From contig NZ_JADYVE010000001.1 of the NCBI RefSeq assembly GCF_020193655.1, positions 248,001-312,000 of the forward strand: a stretch of DNA of 64,000 bases, in the 5' to 3' direction. Shown piece after piece: positions 1 through 9,536 of this stretch. The notes under the pieces are model-generated. The model was not told the origin of the DNA and ran no database searches. It worked only from the letters and a program-made list of their open reading frames with translations. Positions within the stretch are counted from its first letter, which is position 1; each line of letters opens with the position of its first letter. Both the position numbers and the translations under genes were made by a program. Origin of the DNA: Ensifer sp. IC3342 (GTDB taxonomy: Bacteria; Pseudomonadota; Alphaproteobacteria; Rhizobiales; Rhizobiaceae).

Positions 1-522
1 CGGCGAGGAAGCCGTCAGGATCGGCGTCGTGTATTCGGTGAAGCCGATCTCGCTCATGCCCCGGCGCATGGCCGAAATGATCTCGGTACGCTTGACGATG
101 TTGCGGTGCAGCGTCTCGCGGCGAAGATCCAGGAAACGGTATTTGAGACGCACATCTTCCGGATAGTCCGGCTCGCCGAACACCGGCAGCGGCAATTCCT
201 TGGCTGCCGAAAGAATCTCGATCTCCCGGGCATAAAGCTCGATCTCGCCTGTCGGCATGTTCTTGTTGACGGTTTCTTCGGTACGCGCCTTCACCGTTCC
301 GTCGATGCGGATAACCCATTCGCCGCGCACCGTCTCTGCCGTCTTGAACGCCGGAGAATCCGGGTCGGCGACGACCTGGGTCATGCCATAATGATCGCGC
401 AGGTCGATGAAGAGCACGCCGCCATGGTCGCGGACGCGGTGAACCCAGCCGGAGAGGCGAACGGTGGAGCCGACATCCGACTTACGGAGGGCGGCACAGG
501 TGTGGCTGCGGTAACGGTGCAT
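1..522 (-). CDS. aspS: Aspartyl-tRNA synthetase, N-terminal part (cut by window start)
   Basis: Charges tRNA-Asp (possibly also tRNA-Asn) with aspartate in the cytoplasm. Only about 174 N-terminal residues lie in the window. They begin [13 protein letters not shown] and carry the OB-fold anticodon-binding domain with the phrase [19 protein letters not shown], typical of bacterial AspRS, followed by the [17 protein letters not shown] entry into the class II catalytic domain. The ATG at 522-520 has AGGA seven bases upstream. The catalytic motifs 2 and 3 lie outside the window. The gene is divergent from the MFS carrier. Confidence 0.95.
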   Translation of the reverse strand, partial: MHRYRSHTCAALRKSDVGSTVRLSGWVHRVRDHGGVLFIDLRDHYGMTQVVADPDSPAFKTAETVRGEWVIRIDGTVKARTEETVNKNMPTGEIELYAREIEILSAAKELPLPVFGEPDYPEDVRLKYRFLDLRRETLHRNIVKRTEIISAMRRGMSEIGFTEYTTPILTASSP

Positions 523-818
523 CGTCTAATCCTGGAATTGCAGAAAACCACGCAGGCTCGCATGACGGCGCGCGGCATGATCAAAATCGGGCGGAAAAGC
601 GCATGATGCGCCGGTTTTGTCAAGGCCGCGGCTTGTTCCGGCGGCCGGAGTCGTGAGCCGGCGCACACTGCTGTCGCCGCTGTCATTGCAGATAGGTGGC
701 GCAAAAAGAAGGGAAAAGGCCACAAATCGCTACTGTCCCCGACGGTAGGCCACCGCTAAACAGAAGTAGGCCGGCATTCTCTTCGAGTCGCGGCTGTTGT
801 CCGGATGCTTCCTACCCC
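523..818. other. Divergent intergenic region between aspS and the MFS gene
   Basis: About 296 bases without a convincing gene. It holds a candidate aspS promoter at 595-623 and presumably the MFS promoter. An open frame runs into the MFS gene from 696, but its N-terminal translation is unlike a transporter. Confidence 0.6.
595..623 (-). promoter_or_regulatory. Candidate sigma-70 promoter of aspS
   Basis: On the minus strand a perfect TTGACA (623-618, extended CTTGACA) is followed after 17 bases by GCTTTT (600-595). The -35 box fits the rhizobial consensus; the -10 box is poor. It would give a leader of roughly 65 bases before the aspS ATG. Confidence 0.4.
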
Positions 819-2054
819 ATGTCCCAGATCCGCCCGCTCATCCCGCTTCTCGTCACCGCAGGCATTCTCATCGGCGGCAACGGTTTGCAGGGGACGTTCA
901 TTTCACTGCGGGCGCTCGAGGAGGGATTTTCGACCTCGCTGATCGGGTTGGTCGGCGCCGGCTACAATATCGGCTTTGCCATAGGATGCGTCTATGTCAC
1001 CCGCATCCTGCGGGCAATCGGCCATATCCGCACCTTCTCGGCGATGGCCGCGATCGCATCCGCAGCGGCCATCGCGATGGTGTTGCTCATCGACCCGTGG
1101 TTCTGGTTCCTGATGCGGCTTCTTGCCGGTATCTGTTTCGCGAGCCTCTTTGCGACCGTCGAAAGCTGGCTGAACGCCAGCGTCACCAACGCTAACCGGG
1201 CGCGCACCCTTTCCATCTACCGCCTGGTGGATCTCGGCTCCGTAACCGCCGCCCAATATGTGATCCCGGGTGTCGGCATCGGCGGATTCGAGCTGTTCGC
1301 AATCATCTCGATGGCGCTGACACTCTCGCTCGTGCCGATTTCCTTTGCCGACCGGTCAAGTCCTGTCGCTCCGGAGGCAATCCGGTTCGACGTCAAGGCG
1401 CTGTGGAACATCTCGCCGCTGGCGACGGTCGGCTGCATCGTCGTCGGCCTCACCAACGCGGCCTTCCGCTCGCTGGGGCCGATCTATGCCCAGGGCATCG
1501 GCCTGTCGGTCACCGCAATCGCGACCTTCATGAGTGCGGGCATCATCGGCGGCGTGGTGCTGCAGTATCCGCTCGGCCACTATTCGGACCAGATCGACCG
1601 TCGGCTGATCATTTTGATTGCCACGCTCGGTTCGCTTCTTGCAGGGCTTTTCCTCGCCTTCGGCGCAGGCAGCGACGAATGGCTGAATTTCGCCGGCATC
1701 TTTGCCTTCGGCGCTTTCGCAATGCCGCTCTACTCGCTCTGCTCGGCACATGCCAATGACCATGCGGCCGAGGGGCAGCATGCGCTGGTCTCCGCCGGCA
1801 TGCTGTTCTTCTGGTCGCTCGGCGCGATCATCGGGCCACTCTTCGCCTCGTTCATGCTCGACCTCTTCGGACCGCAGGCACTCTTCATCTATACCACGGT
1901 GATCCTCGCCCTCTTCATGCTCTACACGCTACGGCGCATGACGGCGCGTGCGTCGGTTCCAACGGAAGAGCGCGCCATGCCGTTTCGCAATCTCCTGCGC
2001 ACCTCGTCCTTCTTCAACAAGCTTGCCGGCGGGCAGCAGCGAGAGGACGTGTGA
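819..2054 (+). CDS. MFS transporter, YcaD-like
   Basis: A 411-residue integral membrane protein with about 12 hydrophobic segments. It begins MSQIRPLIPLLVTAGILIGG and ends in a short hydrophilic tail. The loop around GHYSDQIDRR, between the central helices, resembles the MFS motif (G-x3-D-x2-G/D-R-R). The overall pattern resembles the YcaD/UMF2 group, whose substrates are largely unknown. I chose the ATG at 819 because it starts right at the first membrane helix; the in-frame extension upstream is polar and Pro/Ser-rich. It stands alone, divergent from aspS, so its context does not identify a substrate. Confidence 0.85.
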   Translation: MSQIRPLIPLLVTAGILIGGNGLQGTFISLRALEEGFSTSLIGLVGAGYNIGFAIGCVYVTRILRAIGHIRTFSAMAAIASAAAIAMVLLIDPWFWFLMRLLAGICFASLFATVESWLNASVTNANRARTLSIYRLVDLGSVTAAQYVIPGVGIGGFELFAIISMALTLSLVPISFADRSSPVAPEAIRFDVKALWNISPLATVGCIVVGLTNAAFRSLGPIYAQGIGLSVTAIATFMSAGIIGGVVLQYPLGHYSDQIDRRLIILIATLGSLLAGLFLAFGAGSDEWLNFAGIFAFGAFAMPLYSLCSAHANDHAAEGQHALVSAGMLFFWSLGAIIGPLFASFMLDLFGPQALFIYTTVILALFMLYTLRRMTARASVPTEERAMPFRNLLRTSSFFNKLAGGQQREDV

Positions 2055-2151
2055 CAGCCAATCTGCGTCAAGATGACCGGCGACGCGAATTGCTGATTAT
2101 GAAAATCAGGTTTAGAAACGGCCCAATCGCTTATCCGCACCACGGGAAGTC

Positions 2152-3552
2152 ATGATGCCGATGTTCAACCGCCGAACGTTTCTCCAGGGCTCGGCCGCGC
2201 TTGGAGGCGCTTTCGCTTTGGGCGCCGGCGTTGCCGCTCGAGCCGGCGTCTCTCCCGATCCGCAGGTCCTGACGGCGCAATTTGCGGACGCAAGGATCGC
2301 CGATGGGGTGACGCCCAAAGTCATGACCTACGGCCTCGGCGAGGCCCCTCATACCAGCGTGCCTCCGGTCTTGAGGATGCGCAAAGGCGAGGCCTTTGCG
2401 GCAAGACTGGTGAACCGGCTGGACGAACCGACGACGGTCCATTGGCACGGCCTGAGAATCGCCAACGCGATGGATGGCGTGCCGGAAATGACCCAGCCCT
2501 ACGTCTATCCCGGCGACAGCTTCGACTATGTCTTCACACCGCCAGATGCCGGTACCTTCTGGTACCACCCGCACTGCAACACGCTGACCCAGATCGGACG
2601 GGGGCTTGCGGGCGTGATCGTCGTCGAGAGCCCTGATGACCCGGTCTTCGACGCCGAAATCGTTCTTAACCTCCGTGATTGGCGTCTCGGGACGGGCGGC
2701 ACATTCATCGACCCGTTCAAGCCCCGCGATGCGGCGCGCGGCGGCACCTATGGCACGGTCAGGACGACGAACTGGCAGCGCGAGCCGGTGTTCGAGGCAC
2801 CGGCCGGCGGCCTCGTCCGGGTGAGGATTGCCGCCACCGACGTAACGCGAATCTACACGGTGGCGCTCGAAGGCGCGGCCGCGAAGGTGATCGCCCTGGA
2901 CGGCAATCCGGTCGAAGATCCCTTCCCGCTCGATCGCCTCGACGTAGGCCCCGGGCAGCGCCTGGATATCGTCGTCCGGATGCCGGAGAGCGAAGGCCAG
3001 ACAGCAACGCTCGGCAATTACCGCGGCTCGCAGCCTTGGACCATTGCGACGTTTCGGGCTGTCGGAGCCTCGCTGAAGCGTGATCTGCGCGACATCGCTC
3101 CCCTGCGCGCCAATCCGATCGCGGAAGCCGACCTCTCCACCGCCAAACGGATTCCGATCGAACTGACGGCAACGGCCGAGCACAAGGCGACGCCCTCGAT
3201 CTGCGGCTCGCTCGGCTACACGTTCTGGGCGATCAACAAGGTTCCATGGCCCGGAGATACGCCGGATCCGATCGCGCCGATCGAGGAATTGAAGCTCGGC
3301 GAGAGCTACATCTTGCAGATTTCCAATCGCACGCCGCACGCGCACCCGATCCACCTGCACGGCCTGAGCTTCCGCATTCTGAATTCCAACAAGCGGACCT
3401 TCCTGCCGCCGCCGACGGATACTATCCTGCTCCTGCCGGACGAACAGGCGGAAGTGGCGCTGGTTGCGGACAACCCCGGCGACTGGGTGATCCACTGCCA
3501 CATTATCGAACATCAAAAGACCGGGATGACCAGTTATTTCAAGGTGGTCTGA
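2152..3552 (+). CDS. Multicopper oxidase, Tat-exported
   Basis: A 466-residue periplasmic oxidase with three cupredoxin domains. The N-terminus carries a twin-arginine signal (NRRTFLQGS) followed by an Ala/Gly-rich hydrophobic stretch. All four copper-binding motifs are intact: HWHG at 97-100, WYHPH at 137-141, HPIHLHG at 398-404, and HCHIIEHQKTGM from residue 448, whose last Met is the likely axial T1 ligand. Family members oxidise Cu(I), metals or phenols with O2; the CueO Met-rich segment is not evident, so the substrate is open. No copper-handling gene is adjacent. The start MMPMFNRR could also be the third-residue-downstream Met. Confidence 0.9.
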   Translation: MMPMFNRRTFLQGSAALGGAFALGAGVAARAGVSPDPQVLTAQFADARIADGVTPKVMTYGLGEAPHTSVPPVLRMRKGEAFAARLVNRLDEPTTVHWHGLRIANAMDGVPEMTQPYVYPGDSFDYVFTPPDAGTFWYHPHCNTLTQIGRGLAGVIVVESPDDPVFDAEIVLNLRDWRLGTGGTFIDPFKPRDAARGGTYGTVRTTNWQREPVFEAPAGGLVRVRIAATDVTRIYTVALEGAAAKVIALDGNPVEDPFPLDRLDVGPGQRLDIVVRMPESEGQTATLGNYRGSQPWTIATFRAVGASLKRDLRDIAPLRANPIAEADLSTAKRIPIELTATAEHKATPSICGSLGYTFWAINKVPWPGDTPDPIAPIEELKLGESYILQISNRTPHAHPIHLHGLSFRILNSNKRTFLPPPTDTILLLPDEQAEVALVADNPGDWVIHCHIIEHQKTGMTSYFKVV

Positions 3553-3631
3553 CAATTTCGATTGTGACAGCAGCCGCGAAACGATACACGGAGTGGGCAA
3601 GCCGCATTTTTGCCACAGTGATTAAAACCCG

Positions 3632-4783
3632 ATGATCCAAACCACAGTAGATCTAGAGGCCGCCTGCAAACGGTTGGCCCAATCAAGCTTTATTACGATC
3701 GATACCGAATTCCTGCGCGAAACAACGTTCTGGCCGGAACTCTGCCTGATCCAGATGGCAAGCCCTGATCTGGCGGTGATCGTGGACCCGATGGCGCCCG
3801 GCATCGACCTTGCGCCGTTCTTTGCGCTGATGGGCAATTCGGACGTCGTCAAGGTTTTTCACGCCGCGCGCCAGGACATCGAGATTATCCATCATCTCGG
3901 CAACCTTATTCCGCATCCGCTCTTCGACACGCAGGTCGCGGCGATGGTCTGCGGGTTCGGCGACAGCGTTTCCTACGACCAACTGGTCAACCGCATCAAG
4001 AACGAACAAATCGACAAGTCTTCTCGCTTTACCGATTGGAGCCGCCGACCGCTCACGGACAAGCAGCTCGACTACGCGCTCGCCGACGTTACGCATCTGA
4101 GGGAGATCTACCAGTATCTGACTGCAGAACTCGCCCGCGAGGGGCGGTCGTCCTGGCTGGCCGAAGAGATGGCGATCCTCGAAAACCGGGAGACCTATGA
4201 CCTGCACCCGGATAACGCCTGGCAGCGGCTGAAGATGCGGGTCAAGAAGCCGATAGAGCTCGCGGTCCTGCAGAAGGTTGCGGCTTGGCGCGAGCGCGAG
4301 GCGCGCACGCGCAACGTCCCGCGCGGACGGATACTCAAGGACGACGCGATCTATGAGATCGCCCAGCAGCAACCCAAGGATGCCGAAGCGCTGGGCCGGC
4401 TCAGAACCATTCCCAAGGGCTGGGAACGTTCCAGCGCAGGTACGGCGGTCGTCGAGGCCGTGAACGAGGCACTTGCCATCCCGAAGGCGGAACTGCCGCG
4501 TCTGCCGCGCCAGAACCATGCGCCCGAGGGTGCTGCGGCAGCGAGCGAAATGCTGAAGGTCCTCCTGAAGCTTATCGCCGAAAAGGAAGGTGTCGCTGCC
4601 AAGATCATTGCCAACAGCGATGACCTCGACCGAATCGCAGCCGAAGGCGAAAAGGCCGATGTGGACGCGCTCAGGGGCTGGCGGCGGGAGCTTTTTGGGA
4701 CCATGGCCCTGAAGCTCATCAACGGCGAGGTCGCACTGCGCTTCGTCGGCAAGCGGATCGAGGCGATGGAAATCGGCGGTTAA
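3632..4783 (+). CDS. rnd: Ribonuclease D
   Basis: A 3'-5' exoribonuclease that trims tRNA precursors. The 383 residues have the DEDDy exonuclease domain first: D24 and E26 in TIDTEFLRE, D82 in RQDIEIIHH, and Y148/D152 in LDYALADVTHL. An HRDC domain follows (about 205-290), and the C-terminal part is a helical second HRDC-like region. Length and order match alphaproteobacterial RNase D. It follows the multicopper oxidase by 80 bases and is close to aspS, a grouping I recall from other rhizobia. Confidence 0.95.
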   Translation: MIQTTVDLEAACKRLAQSSFITIDTEFLRETTFWPELCLIQMASPDLAVIVDPMAPGIDLAPFFALMGNSDVVKVFHAARQDIEIIHHLGNLIPHPLFDTQVAAMVCGFGDSVSYDQLVNRIKNEQIDKSSRFTDWSRRPLTDKQLDYALADVTHLREIYQYLTAELAREGRSSWLAEEMAILENRETYDLHPDNAWQRLKMRVKKPIELAVLQKVAAWREREARTRNVPRGRILKDDAIYEIAQQQPKDAEALGRLRTIPKGWERSSAGTAVVEAVNEALAIPKAELPRLPRQNHAPEGAAAASEMLKVLLKLIAEKEGVAAKIIANSDDLDRIAAEGEKADVDALRGWRRELFGTMALKLINGEVALRFVGKRIEAMEIGG

Positions 4784-4950
4784 ATGCCGCAGGCGAGAAA
4801 CAACTTTCCGCCTGAATCCAGCAATAGCGAGGACGCTTCGAGAGAGCTGATCCGGGCCGAACGGCGCTGGACGAGCTGTCCGAATGCATTGCGGATCGCC
4901 GCCCGATCCGCAATTGTCCTATATATTTTCCGGTTCCGGGGCTTTCGCGC

Positions 4951-6012
4951 ATGCGCTGGAGATTTTCCACGCTTGAGTTCATCCTGTTGCTGCTTGTCGT
5001 CGCAGGCAGCGGCGTGGCCTATGCCTGGGTGGTCTACGGCGACGGCGGGCTGATCGGCGCGACCTATGCGCTGTTTGTCTGCATGCCGATCCTAGCCTTC
5101 GAGCGGCGGATCATCTTCCGGCGCCTCTACAGAAAGATTCACAGCCTTTCGACGCCAGGCTTTCTGCTGTCTTCCATTGCCGTCTATTTCGCGCTCGTCT
5201 ATGCCGGCTTTGCAGTTGCAGGATCGCTTCTGCGCCTGGTGGGCCATCCGGGCGAGATGATGCCATCGCTGAACGTACTCCTCGTCGCGCTTGCAATCTC
5301 CGGCCCGATCATCTTTGTCCTGAGAGTGCGCGAACTGCTCGGCCGCGACGTCTTCCTGAGCCTCCTGACCGGGCGTTACCGCAAGCCAGTGCATGAGGAG
5401 CGCGTGTTCCTCTTTGTCGACCTCGCAGGCTCCACGTCCTTCGCCGAGCGCTTTGGTGATCTGCGCACCCAGGAATACCTCGGAAGACTGTTCGCAACCA
5501 TGGCCGATCCGGTCTTACGCTACCGCGGCTCCATCGATGACTATGTCGGCGACGCCGCGGTCATCACTTGGCCCTTCGATCGCGCCATCGCCGACGCAGC
5601 GTGCGTTCGCTGCGCCTTCGACATTCTCGACCGGATCGAGACCGATGCTCACCGCTGGCGCAAGGATTACGGCGAGGTCCCTCGCCTTCGCGCCGCATTG
5701 CACGGCGGAACAATCGTTGCCGCCGAGATCGGCGTCGACAGGCACAAGATCACCTATTTCGGCGACACGGTGAACACGACGGCGCGCCTCGAAGGCCTTT
5801 GCCGAACGCTCGATCGGCAGATACTGATTTCCACCGATCTCCTGCGGCGCATGCGCCTGCCGGCCTCGGTCAGAAGCGAGGATCTCGGCGTACATGAGGT
5901 CAAGGGCCGCGGCCAGAAGCTTGGCGTGTTCTCGCTTCGACCTGCCGACATCTTTCACGGCGGGTCGAAGTCCGCCGTCGATTCTAGCCGTGCAGCTTTG
6001 CCCCCTTCGTGA
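4951..6012 (+). CDS. Membrane class III adenylate/guanylate cyclase-like protein
   Basis: A 353-residue protein with about four N-terminal membrane segments (residues 8-125), then a class III cyclase homology domain (about 150-330). The metal aspartates are present as D157 in FVDLAGST and D201 in DDYVGDAA, and the transition-state N275 and R279 in GDTVNTTARLE. The position that usually carries the purine-selecting Lys (K-x-x-G-D) is Asp here (D197, in D-Y-V-G-D), so base recognition is unusual and activity uncertain. The ATG at 4951 begins directly before the first helix. The 3' end overlaps the convergent DUF2000 gene by 29 bases. Confidence 0.85.
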   Translation: MRWRFSTLEFILLLLVVAGSGVAYAWVVYGDGGLIGATYALFVCMPILAFERRIIFRRLYRKIHSLSTPGFLLSSIAVYFALVYAGFAVAGSLLRLVGHPGEMMPSLNVLLVALAISGPIIFVLRVRELLGRDVFLSLLTGRYRKPVHEERVFLFVDLAGSTSFAERFGDLRTQEYLGRLFATMADPVLRYRGSIDDYVGDAAVITWPFDRAIADAACVRCAFDILDRIETDAHRWRKDYGEVPRLRAALHGGTIVAAEIGVDRHKITYFGDTVNTTARLEGLCRTLDRQILISTDLLRRMRLPASVRSEDLGVHEVKGRGQKLGVFSLRPADIFHGGSKSAVDSSRAALPPS

Positions 6013-6391
6013 TCTTGTCCACGAGTTTCTTCTCCGCGTGGATCGCGATCCCCGCCACCCGGGCATTGTCGGGCGCCGACTTGGAGAAGACTTCCCGGTT
6101 GGCGGCGTCGTGACCGGTCGAGAACATTTCGTCGATATAGATGGACGTGCGAACATCTTTCGCCAGAGCCCGCCGCTGGATATCGCCGAGCGTGACGCCG
6201 CCTGCCGACAGGACGATGATGGGCTGGATGCTTAGCGCGTTGTAAACATTGCCGGCGGCATCGCGATATGCCTCCCCGATAATCTCGGGGTTCTGCCCGA
6301 CTATGCCGGTCGCTAGGAAGGCTGTGACATTCAGCTTCTGCCACATGGCGAGGTCGTCCCTGAGGACGATTGCAAATTTCGTCTCGAACAT
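5984..6391 (-). CDS. DUF2000 family protein
   Basis: A 135-residue soluble protein starting MFETKFAIVLRDDLAMWQKLNV. The pattern, including FLATGIVGQNPEIIGE and the later QPIIVLSAG, matches the DUF2000 family, a peptidyl-tRNA hydrolase-like alpha/beta fold of unknown function. The N-terminal phrase on a ligand being handled by an imported or low-affinity pathway cannot be resolved from sequence. It converges on the cyclase gene with a 29-base overlap and stands alone on its strand. Confidence 0.75.
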   Translation of the reverse strand: MFETKFAIVLRDDLAMWQKLNVTAFLATGIVGQNPEIIGEAYRDAAGNVYNALSIQPIIVLSAGGVTLGDIQRRALAKDVRTSIYIDEMFSTGHDAANREVFSKSAPDNARVAGIAIHAEKKLVDKITKGAKLHG

Positions 6392-6487
6392 CGTGACCAG
6401 TTTCTCTCCACGTTCTTCCCGGCAACATTAACGCCCGAGGTGACTGTAGATCTTGAACGTTCGAGCAGGATATCGAATGTCACCAAA

Positions 6488-6527
6488 GCTTCATCGGACT
6501 GTCAGACAAGCATTAAGCAGCCGTCAT
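6488..6527 (+). promoter_or_regulatory. Candidate Pho box upstream of the phytase-like gene
   Basis: Direct repeats at 11-base spacing resemble PhoB half sites (consensus CTGTCAT): GCTTCAT at 6488, CTGTCAG at 6499 and, two turns further on, CCGTCAT at 6521. The intermediate unit (GCATTAA, 6510) is poor. It lies 44-83 bases before the start codon. This is a consensus match by eye only. Confidence 0.35.
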
Positions 6528-6570
6528 CGAAGGCGCCTATCGGGGACCGGTCTCAGACCTCCAACCCAGG

Positions 6571-7938
6571 GTGAACTTCATGACGAAAGCATTTCTCGCC
6601 ACCGCGGCGCTGGCCCTTGTGATGACAACGACGGCGCTTGCCGAGGACAAGGTCTTTCCGGCAACGCTGAAGGCGCATGCGATCCTACCGGCCAACACGA
6701 TCATCGCGGCACCGGCTGATGCGGCCGACTATCTCAAAACCTCCGGGAAATTCACGACGGCCGACCGGAAGCGTGCTGTGGAACTCGCCAGCGTGCCCGG
6801 CAAGGACGGCGTTCGCCCGACCGGACTGTCGCTGCCGTTCAATGGCCAGCCGATGCAGGGCTTTTCCGGGATCAAGACGATGCCGGACGGTACCTTCTGG
6901 AGCCTTTCCGATAATGGATTCGGCAACAAACTGAACTCGACCGACGCAATGCTGATGCTCCACCATCTCAAGACCGACTGGGAGGCCGGCAAGGTCGAAG
7001 CGCTGCAAACGGTTTTCCTGTCCGACCCAGACCGCAAAGCGCCCTTCCCGATCGTCATGGAAGGTTCGGCCAACCGCTATCTCACCGGCGCCGATTTCGA
7101 CGTGGAATCGATCCAGCCGGTTGCCGACGGCTTCTGGGTCGGTGAAGAGTTCGGCCCCTACATCCTGAAATTCGACACCGCCGGCAAGCTGACCGATGTC
7201 GTCCCGACCGTTGTCGACGGCAAGCCGGTCATGTCGCCTGACAATCCCACCCTGACGCTGCAAGCGGACCCCTCCAAGAAAATGCCGGCCTTCAACCTGA
7301 AGCGTTCCGGCGGCTATGAGGGCATGGCGATGTCCAAGGACGGCAGCAAGCTCTACGGCCTGCTGGAAGGGCCGATCTGGACCGACAATGAATCGGTCGA
7401 GCAGGCCGACGGCCGACCAGTGCTCAGAATCATCGAACTCGATGTCGCAAGCAAAACCTGGACGGGGCGCAGCTGGCTCTATCCGCTCGCCGAAGGCGGC
7501 GAGGCAATCGGCGACTTCAACATGCTCGACGAGAAGACCGCGCTCGTCATCGAGCGCGACAACGGTGCCGGCACGATCGATAAGGCATGCACAGATCCGA
7601 AGGACCCAAGGCCGGACTGCTTCGCAGTCGGCTCGAAGCTCAAGCGCATCTACAAGATCGAGATGACCGGCGAAAACGCCGGCAAGGCCGTGCGCAAGAT
7701 CGGTTACATCGATCTCCTCAAGATCGCCGATCCGGACAACAGAAAGCGCCAGGGCGGCGGTGATGGCTACTACGACATGCCGTTCGTCACCATAGAGAAC
7801 GTCGATCGCGTTGACGACACGCATATCGTGGTCGGCAACGACAATAACCTGCCCTTCTCCGCCGGCCGCGCCATCGACAAGGCGGACGACAACGAATTCG
7901 TGTTGCTGGAAGTCGGCGAGTTCCTGAAGGCCGAATGA
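6571..7938 (+). CDS. Exported phytase-like esterase family protein
   Basis: A 455-residue protein with an N-terminal signal peptide (MTKAFLATAALALVMTTTALA, cleavage near residue 25) and a beta-propeller-like body of the phytase-like family (esterase-like activity of phytase). Supporting phrases are SLSDNGFGNK, DVESIQPVADGFWVGEEFGP and GGYEGMAMSKDGSKLYGLLEGP. Members probably hydrolyse phosphoesters in the periplasm, but few have been characterised. The start may be 6571 or the Met three codons later (6580). A possible Pho box lies upstream and a strong bidirectional terminator follows, ahead of the convergent ppx. Confidence 0.85.
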   Translation: MNFMTKAFLATAALALVMTTTALAEDKVFPATLKAHAILPANTIIAAPADAADYLKTSGKFTTADRKRAVELASVPGKDGVRPTGLSLPFNGQPMQGFSGIKTMPDGTFWSLSDNGFGNKLNSTDAMLMLHHLKTDWEAGKVEALQTVFLSDPDRKAPFPIVMEGSANRYLTGADFDVESIQPVADGFWVGEEFGPYILKFDTAGKLTDVVPTVVDGKPVMSPDNPTLTLQADPSKKMPAFNLKRSGGYEGMAMSKDGSKLYGLLEGPIWTDNESVEQADGRPVLRIIELDVASKTWTGRSWLYPLAEGGEAIGDFNMLDEKTALVIERDNGAGTIDKACTDPKDPRPDCFAVGSKLKRIYKIEMTGENAGKAVRKIGYIDLLKIADPDNRKRQGGGDGYYDMPFVTIENVDRVDDTHIVVGNDNNLPFSAGRAIDKADDNEFVLLEVGEFLKAE

Positions 7939-7943
7939 CCAAA

Positions 7944-7974
7944 AGGCGGCTGCGCGATCGAAGCGCAGCCGCCT
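7944..7974. terminator. Bidirectional terminator between the phytase-like gene and ppx
   Basis: A perfect 12-base-pair stem (7944-7955 with 7963-7974) closes a 7-base loop. It sits 6 bases after the plus-strand stop codon. A short T run follows only in the minus direction, so it should also serve ppx. Confidence 0.8.
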
Positions 7975-8001
7975 CTTCACAGTGGAACCCGCGTAACCCA
8001 A

Positions 8002-9525
8002 TCAGCTCTCGAAATGGAAGGCGAGTGTCTTGCCCGTCAGCTTGCTGAGCTGCTGAAGACGACCGTCCAGGCGCTCGCCCTCAAAAGCGCAATAGGCCGC
8101 CGGCACGATGAATTCGAGATCGACTTCCGGGCGCGGCGATCGCCGCAAGCCGAGATGACGGGTGACGCCCGGCATCGATGCCGAGAAAAGATAGGCGACG
8201 CGCAGCAGGCCGCCCAAAAGTTTGGCGAGTTCAAGCAGGCGCGGCGTCGTGATTCCCGCGAGGGGCTCGGTGGCACCGTCGTCACTAAGGCCTTCGAAAC
8301 GGTAATAGTTCGCAAGTGCGATATAGGCCCGGCCGGCATGCGTGATGCCGGAAAAGGACGAGTGCGCGATGATGTTCAGCGCCTGCAGACCGCGATAATC
8401 CGGATGGGCCCGCCAGCTTATGTCGGCCAGCAGACAGGCGGCCTGACGGTATCTTCTCTCCTCTTCCGTCTCCTCCACGCCGAAGTGCGGCACCATGCGT
8501 CCGGTCCATTCCGCGAGTTCACGGGCATGTTCCGGCGAGCGGGCGCGCAGGATAGCGATCTCGTCGGCGGCCGTCAGCAAGGGGTCCTGCAGGCGTTCGG
8601 CTTCGGAAAGTAGCGAGAAAAGATAGCCTTCGCGAACGCCGAGTGCGGAGAAAGAGATCCGCTCCGGCTTCATGATCGTCAGTGCTTCCTGCATCGTCAC
8701 GGCCCCGAAGGGCAGCAGGCTGCGGCGGCTCTTGGAGATTGTCGCGTAGGCGGAAGGTTTGATGTTCTTGGGCTCGATCACTTCGGGCAGGAGAGACATC
8801 GCCTCGTCATAGGAAATCTCGTAGCCCTGCATCATATGCAGCGGGTAGTTACGCGCCTCCATATGAAGCTTCGCGATCGATCGCCATGTACCGCCGACCG
8901 CATAGAACGTGCGCCCCGTGCCGCCTTTGAGAACGGCCGCCTCCCTCATGAACTTGCGGACCCATGTCCGCGCCTTCGACAACGAGCCGTTGCTGTGTTC
9001 AAAGAGACGGATACCTCCGAGCGGCAGGGTAATGCCTTTGCCGATACGCTTGCCATTCACATCGACGAGTTCGAGGGAACCACCGCCGAGGTCACCGACA
9101 ATCCCGTCAGGATCGTGATAGCCGCTGACGATGCCCATGGCCGAAAAATGGGCCTCCTGCTCGCCGGTGAGAATGCGAACCTTGCAGCCCAGGATGGCCT
9201 CCGCCTTTTCGATGAAAGACGGACCGTTGGAGGCTTCGCGCGCAGCGGCCGTCGCCAGCGCATACATCGTGGTTGCGCGCGCCTGATCGGACAGGGCGCG
9301 GAACCGCTGCAGCGCCTTTAGCGCCCGTTCGACGTTCTCCTCGGCCATCCGGCCCGTCGCATCGATGCCCTTGCCGAGGCCACACATCACCTTTTCGTTG
9401 AAAAGCACCGCCGGCGCACGGCTGAGCCCTTCGTAGACGACAAGGCGAATAGAGTTGGAACCGATATCCACAACGGAGACCGGGCGGATGCCGGGCAGTC
9501 GCCCCTGCGCTTCAGATTCTACCAT
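8002..9525 (-). CDS. ppx: Exopolyphosphatase (Ppx/GppA family)
   Basis: Releases orthophosphate from the ends of polyphosphate, or hydrolyses pppGpp to ppGpp. The 507 residues start with the actin-like ATPase fold signature SVVDIGSNSIRLVVYEG and contain DLGGGSLELV in the second phosphate-binding loop and an HD-like C-terminal region. I chose the ATG at 9525 (MVESEAQG); a TTG at 9549 would overlap the end of ppk. It lies directly downstream of ppk in the same direction, so the two opposed activities are probably co-transcribed. Confidence 0.93.
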   Translation of the reverse strand: MVESEAQGRLPGIRPVSVVDIGSNSIRLVVYEGLSRAPAVLFNEKVMCGLGKGIDATGRMAEENVERALKALQRFRALSDQARATTMYALATAAAREASNGPSFIEKAEAILGCKVRILTGEQEAHFSAMGIVSGYHDPDGIVGDLGGGSLELVDVNGKRIGKGITLPLGGIRLFEHSNGSLSKARTWVRKFMREAAVLKGGTGRTFYAVGGTWRSIAKLHMEARNYPLHMMQGYEISYDEAMSLLPEVIEPKNIKPSAYATISKSRRSLLPFGAVTMQEALTIMKPERISFSALGVREGYLFSLLSEAERLQDPLLTAADEIAILRARSPEHARELAEWTGRMVPHFGVEETEEERRYRQAACLLADISWRAHPDYRGLQALNIIAHSSFSGITHAGRAYIALANYYRFEGLSDDGATEPLAGITTPRLLELAKLLGGLLRVAYLFSASMPGVTRHLGLRRSPRPEVDLEFIVPAAYCAFEGERLDGRLQQLSKLTGKTLAFHFES

Positions 9526-9536
9526 GCAATTCCAGT

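Noticed and set aside
2131..3600. A 489-codon minus-strand frame opposite the multicopper oxidase
   Set aside because: All four copper motifs and the Tat signal are on the plus strand.
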